Shown here piece by piece: positions 50,040-58,108 of a stretch of 64,000 nt of DNA. Source of the stretch: Streptomyces sp. Ncost-T10-10d (GTDB taxonomy: Bacteria > Actinomycetota > Actinomycetes > Streptomycetales > Streptomycetaceae). The stretch is from the NCBI RefSeq assembly GCF_900091955.1, contig NZ_FMDF01000120.1:48093-112092 (forward strand). Direction: 5' to 3'. The notes beneath the pieces are model-generated. The model was not told the DNA's origin. It worked only from the letters and a program-made list of their open reading frames with translations, and did not search any database. Every line of letters starts with the position of its first letter. Position 1 is the first letter of the stretch. The position numbers and the translations under genes are program-made.

Positions 50040-52187
50040 TCACACCTGCTCCTGCTTCTGCTCCGCGGGTGGCAGCGGGGGAGTGGAGGCGGGTGGCGCC
50101 GACGGACCGATCTCGCACCAGACGGCCTTCCCTTCGCCGCGAGGCTCGATGCCCCAACGCGCGGCGACGGCATCCAGGAGCAGCAGGCCTCGACCCGATG
50201 TCGCCGTCTCTCCAGGGCTGCGACGTCTCGGCCACACGCTTGAGCGGTCCTGAACCGACAGCCGGACCCGTCGGACGGGCTCCGGCAGCACCTCCAGAGT
50301 GAGGATCGCGCCACCTTCCGTGTGCAGAAGTACATTCACCAGCAGTTCCCCGGTCACCAGCTCGGCGTCGTCGGCGAATTCGGCCATGTCCCAGTCGGTC
50401 AAGGCCTGGCGCACGATGGTGCGGGCGTCGGACAACCCCTCCGGGTCCGCCTGGTGGATGTACTGGTGCAACCGCGGAGCCCGAGGCGACCCGGGGTCCG
50501 GGCTGCGCCGCAGCACCAGCAGGGCGACATCGTCCCCCGAACCCCAACGCTCCCACAGCCGGTCCGACAGATGATCGGCCAGCGCCTGAGCGCCCGCAGG
50601 CCCCGCGCTGACCTCGTTGATCAGAGCCTGCACGCCCGTATCGACATCGACCCCCGGCTCTTCCACGAGTCCATCGGTGTACAGGACAAGGGTTTCGCCC
50701 GGCACCAGGTCGAGACGGGTCTCCGGAAACTCCTCGTTCTCGAAGTCGGTCGAAATGCCCAGGGGCAGACCGCCCCGCACCTGCGGGCTGCTGACCCGGC
50801 CGTCCATATGCCGGATCAGCGGTCCGAAGTGCCCGGCGCGCACCACACGCACGGTCCCCGAGGCGAGATCGACCTGGGCGTACGTACACGTCGCGAAGCG
50901 TTCCGTGTCCAGCTCGGCGAGGAAGCGCGAGGCCCGGGCCAGCACCGTCGACGGATGGTGCCCCTCACCGGCGTACGCGCGCAGGGCGATACGCAACTGG
51001 CCCATGATGGCGGCGGCATGCGTGTCATGTCCCTGCACGTCACCCACGACGATGCCGAAGCGGTTCATCGGCAGCGCGATCACGTCGTACCAGTCACCGC
51101 CGACCTGGCGTCCGCTCCAGGCCGCGTGATAGCGCACGGCTATCTCGCCACCCTCGATCTCCTGGACCCGTCGCGGCAGCATGGTCGACTGGAGGCCGGT
51201 GGCGAATTCGCGCTCCTCGTCGAAGAGCTTCGCCCGCTGCAGGGACTGGGCCACGATGGCAGCAAGCCCCAGACACAGATTGCGCTCATCAGCGTTGAAA
51301 GTCGTGTTGTCGCGGTAGAAGAGCGCCAGGGTGCCGAGTGAACGCGCCTGGGCGACGAGCGGCAGATAGGCGGCCGCGCGGAATTCCAGCCGCCCCGCGT
51401 AGGGAGTCAGCACGGGATAGCGGTGGATGAGTGCCGGGACCGAGGTCAGGAACTGGGGGCGGCCGCTGAGAATGGTGTCGGCCAGGGGGTACCGCCGGTC
51501 CAGACCCGTGGATCCGAGCTCGTCGATCGCCTCCAGTGGGTCGCCGCTCAGGGCGATGAGGTTCAGTGTGGCGTTCTCGACCAGACCGAGGGCGAGGCCG
51601 TCCGCGCCGAGCCGGTCCAGCCCGCCCGGTCCGGTGAGCGCGGCGGTCACATCATCCACAGTCACCGCGTGTGACAAAGCGCTCGTCGTGCGTTCAACAA
51701 TGCTGGTCTGGCGCTGTCGCCGTTTTTCCAGGTCCAGCACGAAGGCCGAATGAGTGACCTCCGCCGTCGCGTCCCGTACCACCCCGACGACCCTGTGCGC
51801 CCGGCCGTCATCGCTGCGCAGTATCCGCGCCTGGACATGGGTCCACTGGTCCGTGCCGTCGTCGAGCGGTACCCGGAAGTGCACGCTGTACGAGTTGCGC
51901 CCACCCTTGATCGCCTCGTCGATCGCCACATTGACTTTGGTCCGCTCCGAAGGTTCGAGCCGTTCCACCAGGGACTCGGGCCGTGAGTCGAAGGCCAGTG
52001 GGTCCAGCCCGAAGGCCAGCAGGCCCGCTTCGTCGATGTCGAGCGAGTGGGCATCCATGTCCCACTCGAAACTGCCCGTCCGATTCATGGCAAGCCGCTG
52101 TGCCGTCGCGGTCTCGCCCTTGTGCGTCTTCTCGATCAGCAGGCGGGGCGGGACGGATGTGCTCGGTTGCCGGTCGTAATCGGTCAT
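50040..52187 (-). CDS. PAS-GAF-PP2C (SpoIIE)-HATPase multidomain regulator, 715 aa
   Basis: Domains in order are a PAS fold (about 30-145; SFEWDMDAHSLDIDEAGLLA), a GAF domain (about 165-320), a PPM/SpoIIE phosphatase (about 345-565) and a C-terminal HATPase_c_2 anti-sigma-like kinase (about 590-700). The phosphatase carries GRQVGGDWYDVIAL, GIVVGDVQGHDTHAAAIMGQ, LVLYTDGLVEEPG and GSGDDVALLVL; the kinase region carries ELVTGELLVNVLLHTEGG and TSGRGLLLLDAVAARWG. Such proteins tune partner-switching cascades of alternative sigma factors in response to signals sensed by PAS/GAF. ATG 52187. Divergent from the enoyl-CoA hydratase-type gene. Confidence 0.9.
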   Translation of the reverse strand: MTDYDRQPSTSVPPRLLIEKTHKGETATAQRLAMNRTGSFEWDMDAHSLDIDEAGLLAFGLDPLAFDSRPESLVERLEPSERTKVNVAIDEAIKGGRNSYSVHFRVPLDDGTDQWTHVQARILRSDDGRAHRVVGVVRDATAEVTHSAFVLDLEKRRQRQTSIVERTTSALSHAVTVDDVTAALTGPGGLDRLGADGLALGLVENATLNLIALSGDPLEAIDELGSTGLDRRYPLADTILSGRPQFLTSVPALIHRYPVLTPYAGRLEFRAAAYLPLVAQARSLGTLALFYRDNTTFNADERNLCLGLAAIVAQSLQRAKLFDEEREFATGLQSTMLPRRVQEIEGGEIAVRYHAAWSGRQVGGDWYDVIALPMNRFGIVVGDVQGHDTHAAAIMGQLRIALRAYAGEGHHPSTVLARASRFLAELDTERFATCTYAQVDLASGTVRVVRAGHFGPLIRHMDGRVSSPQVRGGLPLGISTDFENEEFPETRLDLVPGETLVLYTDGLVEEPGVDVDTGVQALINEVSAGPAGAQALADHLSDRLWERWGSGDDVALLVLRRSPDPGSPRAPRLHQYIHQADPEGLSDARTIVRQALTDWDMAEFADDAELVTGELLVNVLLHTEGGAILTLEVLPEPVRRVRLSVQDRSSVWPRRRSPGETATSGRGLLLLDAVAARWGIEPRGEGKAVWCEIGPSAPPASTPPLPPAEQKQEQV

Positions 52188-52429
52188 TCCTGCTCCGGAC
52201 GTCTTCCGGCGGGGCAGCCGGGAGGCATGGCCCGTACGTGTGTCTCAATTGTCGAACCGGTTCGGGCAGGCTGCCACAGCGGACACCCGGCAAATACCGG
52301 GCTGAGGGCCGTTCCGGGCGGCCTCCGCACCCCTGCTGCCCGAGCCCGGGACCCGCCCCGCAGAATGGCAGCGGAAGATCGTCCGCGATCGGCGGGCGAT
52401 ACGGCACAGGGGCTGACCGGAGCGCATTC

Positions 52430-53501
52430 ATGACCCACGACGATCCCGTCCTGCTGCACACCGAAGGACGCATCCGGCACATCACGCTCAACCGCCCGCA
52501 CGCCCTCAACGCGCTGAACCACGCCATGGTGATGCGCATCGACGGAGCACTCGCCGAAGCCGAGCTCGACGACACCGTCACCGCGGTCCTGATCACCGGG
52601 GCGGGCGAGCGCGGCCTCTGTGCCGGTGGTGACATCCGCTCGATCCACGAGGACGCCGCGCGGCGTCGGCACATCGATGGACTTCTGGCGTGACGAGTAC
52701 CGGCTCAACGCCCGTATCGCCCGGTTCCCCAAGCCGTATGTCGCGATCATGGACGGCATCGTGATGGGCGGCGGAGTCGGTGTCTCGGCCCACGGCGATG
52801 TCCGGATCGTCACCGAACGCTCGCGCATCGCCATGCCCGAGACCGGCATCGGCTTCGTCCCCGATGTGGGCGGGACCTATCTGCTCGGTGCCGCGCCCGG
52901 TGAGCTCGGCACCCATCTGGCGCTCACTGCGGATGCGGTAGGCGCGGGTGATGCGCTGATGTGCGGGCTCGCCGACCACTTCGTACCGTCGCAGCGCCTT
53001 GCCGGGCTCACCAGGGCCCTCGCCGACTGCGGTACGGCTGCCGAGATCGAGGAGACGGTACGGAGCTTCGCCTCGCCCGCGCCGGGTGGCGAACTGGCGG
53101 CGCACCGCGAGTGGATCGATTCGTGCTACCGGGCCGACTCCGTCGAGGAGATCCTCGACCGCCTCGACAACAGCGGTGTCCCCGCCGCCAAACAGGCCGC
53201 CGGGACGATCCTGGCCAAGTCGCCCACCGCGCTCAAGGTGACACTCTCCGCCCTGCGCAGGGCTCGCATGCTCGACAGCCTGGAGGCGGTGCTCGATCAG
53301 GAGTACCGAACTTCGTGCACCGCCTTCACCAGGCCCGACCTGGTGGAGGGCGTGCGTGCCCAGATCATTGACAAGGACCGCAATCCCCGGTGGAGCCCGG
53401 CGGATCTGGCCGAGGTCTCCGAGGCCGACGTGGCGCTCTTCTTTGCCACGTTGGGCGACCGAGAACTCGACCTGGCCTCCGGCTCCGGGACGACGGATTG
53501 A
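52430..53501 (+). pseudogene. 3-hydroxyisobutyryl-CoA hydrolase-like (enoyl-CoA hydratase family) gene with a frameshift
   Basis: The 5' frame from ATG 52430 reads HTEGRIRHITLNRPHALNAL and AGERGLCAGGDIRSIHEDA, then stops at 52693. The 3' frame continues MDFWRDEYRLNARIARFPKP, YVAIMDGIVMGGGVGVSAHG and MPETGIGFVPDVGGTYLLGA to 53501. Joined near 52655 they give a full crotonase-fold protein of about 356 residues. The FWRDEYRLN block and length point to the HIBCH subgroup, which acts in valine breakdown. One base too many in GCCGCGCGGCG explains the break. Either a sequencing error or a recent pseudogene; every other motif is intact. Confidence 0.75.
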
Positions 53502-53577
53502 TCTGACGAATACGGACCGAGGCAGGCCGAGGCGGACGAAGGCGGAACTGAGACGGACCGGGACTGCGAAGGCCGGT

Positions 53578-55040
53578 TCAGAGCTCGTCGGGGCCGGTGA
53601 CGGTGCGGAACGGAATGCCGAGGAGGTCTGCCGCGGCCTTGAGGTCCTTGGCACGGTGGCCCGTGCAGAGAGTCCAGTGGTGGCCGATGCCGGTCGAGGA
53701 CCAGGCGTCGGTCCACTCGCCGGGGTCGAACCCGAAGTCGACACGGGAGGTGGTGTTGCCGATCTCCAGCAGGGGTCCCGGGAGGACTTCGCCCTCGGAG
53801 GCGATGAACACGAAGTTTCCGTCCGCCTCCTGACCGATACCGAACGTGGTGACGGGACCGTGTTTGACGTCGAACTCGACGCTGACGCCCCACCCGCGTT
53901 TGCCGTGGTACACGCCCAGCCCGCGCAGCAGCGGATCCTTGGCGCTGATCGCGAGGTGGGCGGGGCCGTCGTGGCCCATCTCGACGACCCGGTCGCGGAA
54001 GTTGAGGGCCTGGAGCTCGGTGAAGGAGCCGCCGGCGCCGATGGTGTCGGCGATCAGCATGGCGAGGCTGGTGCGCAGCTCGTACTCACCGGCCATTGGG
54101 ATGCCTCGGGCGGTCAGCAACGACGCGCCGAGGATCATGCCCGCGCCGAGCCGCTCGTGGATCTCGCCCTCGAGTCCGCGGTGGTAGTAGGCGAGGCTGT
54201 CGAGCTCGAAGTCCTCGACGAGCCGGTCGAGTCCGACCGACACCCGGGCGGCCCAGGCGAGATCGTCCGCGTCGACGGAGCCGTCGAGGGTGAAGACCGT
54301 ACGCGCGAGCGCGACGCGTTCGGCGGCCTCCTCGTCCGTCACGGCGGCGACCCGGACCCGCAGGTCGTCGAATTCGAGGACTTCGACGTGTCCGCCGAAC
54401 TGGGTGGAGACGAGCGTCATGTCGGTGGAGACATCGAGCATCCCGGGGTAGAGGTGGCCCATCAGCCCGTGCCGGCCGTGGCGCATCGCGCCGCGCACCT
54501 GCGCGGCCGAGATCCAGCGGCGGATCCGGGTCCAGGCGTTCTCGTCGTGCAGATGACCGGAGACGGAGCGGAAGGGGTGCCGCTTCGCCGGAACACATTG
54601 GCGACCTCCGGCAGCGGGCACTGTCCGCAGTACGCCAGCCACTTGCCCGTGTCGGTGTTCGGGTGGTCCATCGCCTCGGTCGGCTGGAGGTCGATGACCA
54701 GTACCGGAGTGTGGGTGCGCTGGGCGATCGGCAGGACCATCGAGGCCGTGAGATATGTCGTCAGGAACATTACGACGATGTCGCAGTCGGCCCTGCGCAG
54801 CTGTTCCGCCGCCTTGGCGGCCTCCTGCGGGTCGGAGATGAAGCCGGCGTCGGCCACCTCGCAGCCCATCTCCTCGAACCGCCCGGTCACGAAGCGCGCC
54901 GATTCCTGCAGTTGGTCGAGGAGGCCGGGGAACTGTGGCCAGTACGCGCCGAGTCCGCCGGAGACCAGGCCGACACGGGTGCGGCGACGCGTGGTGCGGG
55001 CGAGCACGCCGTCGAGCACGGCGGGAGACACATCAGTCAT
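53578..55040 (-). pseudogene. L-fucose/L-arabinose isomerase-family gene with a frameshift
   Basis: From ATG 55040 the first frame reads TRVGLVSGGLGAYWPQFPGL, DIVVMFLTTYLTASMVLPIA and YCGQCPLPEVANVFRR. The second frame continues PFRSVSGHLHDENAWTRIRR, VRGAMRHGRHGLMGHLYPGM and on to EWTDAWSSTGIGHHWTLCTG, ending at 53578. They join at four G on the plus strand (54574-54577), where a fifth G would restore a protein of about 487 residues. The family interconverts aldoses and ketoses and is metal dependent. It lies beside the rhamnose operon on the same strand but is cut off from it by an IS110 element. Error or pseudogene cannot be decided here. Confidence 0.75.
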
Positions 55041-55089
55041 GAGCTTCCATACCTTTCTTCGTGGGTTGATCGCGGTCATTCGTAAGATC

Positions 55090-55277
55090 GGGACACCCAG
55101 GGATGCCGGGTGTGGCTGTCATGCGGGTGCCGCGTTCGTGGCTTGGAAGGATTGGCCGCCCGGCATCCCGCGACGACTCGACTGCTGATTGGGATGCGCG
55201 AAACCGAATCGCTCGTATGGACGTGACAGCGAGGTCGTCTGCTGGGACAGCACAGGAGAACGACGAAGGAGGCTCCG
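55090..55277 (+). ncRNA. candidate IS110 bridge RNA region
   Basis: Between the left end and the transposase start is about 185 bp with clear RNA-like folding. GGGATGCCGGG (55100-55110) is perfectly complementary to CCCGGCATCCC (55159-55169). A smaller hairpin GCGG-GTG-CCGC lies inside. IS110-group elements encode a bridge RNA in this position that pairs with donor and target DNA. The stems are seen directly; the identity is inferred from position and family. Confidence 0.4.
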
Positions 55278-56492
55278 GTGCCCGAATTGTGGGCGGGGAC
55301 AGACGCGGGTAAGGCCGAACACCACTGCACCGTGATCGACACGGACGGGACCAAGGTGCTCTCGCGCCGGGTACCGAACAACGAGGACGAGCTGCTGCAA
55401 CTGCTCGGTGACGTCCTGGACCTGGCCGACGGTGGCCCGGTGACCTGGGCGGTCGATCTCAACGCCGGCGGGGCCGCGCTGTGGATCGCCCTGCTGGTCA
55501 ACCACGGGCAGCGGCTGTTCTACATCCCCGGCCGAACCATCCACCACGCCTCCGGCGCCTACCGGGGCGACGGCAAGAGCGACGCCAAGGACGCCTTCGT
55601 CATCGCCGACCAGGCACGCATGCGCCGCGACCTCCAGCCCTTGCAGGAGACCAGCGAGATCGCGGTCGACCTGAAGATCCTGACCGCCCGCCGCATGGAC
55701 CTGTCCGCCGACCGCACCAGGGCCATCAACCGGCTGAGGGCCCAGATCCTGGAGTACTTCCCCGCCCTGGAACGGGCCTTCGACTACAGCAGGTCCAAGA
55801 CCGCGCTCATCCTGCTCACCGGCTACCAGACCCCGGCCGCCCTGCGCAGGATCGGCCGGGCCCGGCTGTCCACCTGGCTCAAGAACCACGGCGTCCGCAC
55901 TCTCAGCACCGCCAAGAGCGCCGCCGACACCGCGGTGACCGCTGCCGAGGCCCAGTTCACCGTCGTCACCGGGGAGAAGACCGCTGCGAAGATGGTCCAC
56001 ACCCTGGCCAGGGAGGTGATGGCCCTCGATGAGGAGATCTCCGAGCTCAACGCCCTCATCGAGGGCCGGTTTCGCGAGCATCCCGACGCGGAAGTGATCA
56101 CCAGCATGCCCGGCATCGGTGACATGCTCGGCGCCGAGTTCATCGCCGCGACCGGCGGCGACATGACCGCCTTCGGCAGCCCCGACCGGCTCGCCGGCGT
56201 CGCCGGACTCGCTCCCGTCCCCCGCGACTCGGGCAAGGTCAGCGGCAACTTGCGCAGGCCCAGACGCTACAGCCGCCGACTCCTGCGGATGTTCTACCTC
56301 TCCGCCCAGGTCGCCGCGGTGCACTGCCCCCAATCCAAGACCTTCTACCAGCGCAAACGCGCCGAGGGAAAGTCCCACAAGCAGGCCGTCCTCGCGCTGG
56401 CCAGGCGCCGCCTGAACGTGCTCTGGGCCCTGATACGCGACCACCGAACCTTCGAGGCCGTCACCCCCAGCCCCGCCGCCACAGCGGCATGA
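55278..56492 (+). CDS. IS110-family transposase (DEDD recombinase), 404 aa
   Basis: The N-terminal RuvC-like domain shows ELWAGTDAGKAEHHCTVIDT with the first Asp, and YRGDGKSDAKDAFVIADQAR with the DxxD pair. The C-terminal Tnp20 domain has ITSMPGIGDMLGAEFIAATG and APVPRDSGKVSGNLRRPRRY with the Ser proposed as nucleophile. The gene looks intact. GTG 55278 follows GAAGGAGGCTCC. The protein works with an element-encoded RNA to recombine element ends and target. Its insertion has split the sugar isomerase gene from the rhamnose operon. Confidence 0.9.
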   Translation: MPELWAGTDAGKAEHHCTVIDTDGTKVLSRRVPNNEDELLQLLGDVLDLADGGPVTWAVDLNAGGAALWIALLVNHGQRLFYIPGRTIHHASGAYRGDGKSDAKDAFVIADQARMRRDLQPLQETSEIAVDLKILTARRMDLSADRTRAINRLRAQILEYFPALERAFDYSRSKTALILLTGYQTPAALRRIGRARLSTWLKNHGVRTLSTAKSAADTAVTAAEAQFTVVTGEKTAAKMVHTLAREVMALDEEISELNALIEGRFREHPDAEVITSMPGIGDMLGAEFIAATGGDMTAFGSPDRLAGVAGLAPVPRDSGKVSGNLRRPRRYSRRLLRMFYLSAQVAAVHCPQSKTFYQRKRAEGKSHKQAVLALARRRLNVLWALIRDHRTFEAVTPSPAATAA

Positions 56493-56497
56493 CCCCG

Positions 56498-56533
56498 TCA
56501 CAAGGCGTCACCGACCGGGGTTGACAACGTCAT
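56498..56533 (-). CDS. 11-codon frame with a good ribosome site, probably cut by the IS110 insertion
   Basis: On the minus strand GAAGGAAGG lies eight bases before ATG 56533, which opens MTLSTPVGDAL and then stops at the IS edge. It follows rhaB in the direction of transcription. It is most simply the 5' end of the gene that originally followed rhaB, perhaps a leader of the isomerase gene whose own start now lies at 55040 beyond the element. Confidence 0.35.
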   Translation of the reverse strand: MTLSTPVGDAL

Positions 56534-56564
56534 TGGGAATCCTTCCTTCGTCATCCATCGACTA

Positions 56565-56590
56565 CCCGGGCCTCCGCGGAGAGGCCCGGG
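56565..56590. terminator. stem-loop after rhaB
   Basis: CCCGGGCCTC and GAGGCCCGGG form a perfect 10-bp stem with a six-base loop, 24 bp beyond the rhaB stop on the minus strand. It probably ends most rhamnose operon transcripts. Confidence 0.6.
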
Positions 56591-56613
56591 CGCCCGGTCG
56601 AGGTGTCCAGGAC

Positions 56614-58092
56614 TCAGGCCGGCTCCAGCCTTGCGGCAGCCCGGTCCCAGGCCTGTTGATCCCCCTGAGGGGTGTAGTGGCGCAATTCCTGCGTCTGCGC
56701 GACGAGTCGTCGCATGTCCATGAGATCGCCGACCAGACCATGGGCGCGTGCCTGCAGCAGGACGTTCCCGAGCGCGGTCGCCTCGGCGGGACCGGCCGTG
56801 ACCGGGAGGCCGGTGGCATCCGCGGTCCATTGGCACAACAGCTCGTTGCGTGAACCCCCGCCGACGAGATGGATCCGGGTCAGCTCCTGCCCCGCAAGGG
56901 CGGCGGCCTGCCGCAGTGTCCTGCGATGCGCCAGCGCCAGGCTCTCCAGCACACACCGAACATACCCGCCGGGAGTGTCGGGCGGTTTCTGTCCGGTCCG
57001 TACGAGATGGGCGTCCATGCGCGACGGCATGTCACCCGGAGCGAGGAACGTCTCGTCGTCGGGGTCGATCAACGCGGCGAACGGCCGGGCACGGGCCGCC
57101 CCTGCGAGCAGTTCGGCCAGGCCCGGAGCCGTACCCCGCCGGTCCCAGGCACGGCGGCACTCCTCCAGCAGCCACATGCCCATGATGTTGCGGAGATAGC
57201 GGATGGTGCCGTCGACCCCGCGCTCATTGGTGAAGTTTGCCGCCCGGGACTCCTCCGTGAGTACCGGGGCCACCAGTTCCAGACCTGCCAACGACCAGGT
57301 GCCACAGGACACATACGCGAATCCGGGCCCGACGGCGGGCACCGAGGCGACCGCCGACGCCGTGTCGTGCGAAGCGACGGTCGTCACCGGTGTACCGGCC
57401 GGCAGCCCGGTGTACTCGGTCACATGCGGCAACAGCGTCCCCGCCGGGTCACCCGGATCACGCAGTGGCGGAAACCAGGAGCGCTCCAGACCCAGTCGGC
57501 CGATCAGCGCATCGGACCAGGTCCCGGCAGATGCATCGAAGAGGCCGGTCGTTGACGCGTTGGTGATTTCTGCGCCCACCGTTCCGGTCAGCCAGTGCAC
57601 CAGCAGATCGGGGATCAACAACATCGTCCGTGCCGCACCCCGGTGGGCACTCGCCTGATGCGCGGCGAGCTGGAACACCGTATTGAACGGCAGATGCTGC
57701 AAGCCGCTGACGGAGTAGAGCTCCTGCGCCCCGCATTCGGCCAGCACTTGTTCGGCTGCCTGGCCGTTACGGCTGTCGCGGTAGTGGAACGGCAGCCCGA
57801 GCAGCGCCCCGTCGGCATCGAGAAGGCCGTAGTCGACCGCCCAGGTATCGATGCCGACCGAGGCGATCGGACCGCTGCGCGTGGCGGTCCGCAGACCGTC
57901 CAGCATCCCTTGGTACAGGGCGAGCACGTCCCACCGCAGCCCGTCCGGCAGCCGGACCGGGGTATTGGGGAAGCGGTGCACCTCGGTCAGCACGAGCCTT
58001 CCGGAACCGGCCCGGCCGGTGATCACCCGGCCGCTGGTGGCACCGAGGTCCACGGCCGCGAATACCGCGTCGCTCGGTGACGTCACAGACAT
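56614..58092 (-). CDS. rhaB: rhamnulokinase, FGGY family, 492 aa
   Basis: Carbohydrate kinase of the FGGY type. It phosphorylates L-rhamnulose. It shows AVFAAVDLGATSGRVITGRA for the N-terminal phosphate loop, SVGIDTWAVDYGLLDADGAL, VTTVASHDTASAVASVPAVG, and IHLVGGGSRNELLCQWTADA for the ATP site near the C-terminus. ATG 58092 is chosen; sequence between 58092 and 58134 overlaps the upstream intergenic space. It is the last gene of rhaI-rhaD-rhaB, 16 bp after the aldolase gene. The context of a rhamnose isomerase and aldolase supports rhamnulokinase over xylulokinase. Confidence 0.9.
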   Translation of the reverse strand: MSVTSPSDAVFAAVDLGATSGRVITGRAGSGRLVLTEVHRFPNTPVRLPDGLRWDVLALYQGMLDGLRTATRSGPIASVGIDTWAVDYGLLDADGALLGLPFHYRDSRNGQAAEQVLAECGAQELYSVSGLQHLPFNTVFQLAAHQASAHRGAARTMLLIPDLLVHWLTGTVGAEITNASTTGLFDASAGTWSDALIGRLGLERSWFPPLRDPGDPAGTLLPHVTEYTGLPAGTPVTTVASHDTASAVASVPAVGPGFAYVSCGTWSLAGLELVAPVLTEESRAANFTNERGVDGTIRYLRNIMGMWLLEECRRAWDRRGTAPGLAELLAGAARARPFAALIDPDDETFLAPGDMPSRMDAHLVRTGQKPPDTPGGYVRCVLESLALAHRRTLRQAAALAGQELTRIHLVGGGSRNELLCQWTADATGLPVTAGPAEATALGNVLLQARAHGLVGDLMDMRRLVAQTQELRHYTPQGDQQAWDRAAARLEPA

Positions 58093-58108
58093 GGGACTCT
58101 CATCCGGG

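Larger units (their letters stand above)
55080..56530 (+). mobile_element. IS110-family insertion element (approximate ends)
   Basis: The element comprises a structured 5' non-coding part and one transposase gene. It separates a sugar isomerase gene from rhaB. IS110 elements lack long terminal inverted repeats, so the ends are estimated. On the minus strand both flanks contain a similar string (AATGACCGCGATCAACCC on the left, AATGACGTTGTCAACCCC on the right), which may be the recombined donor/target cores. Confidence 0.6.
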
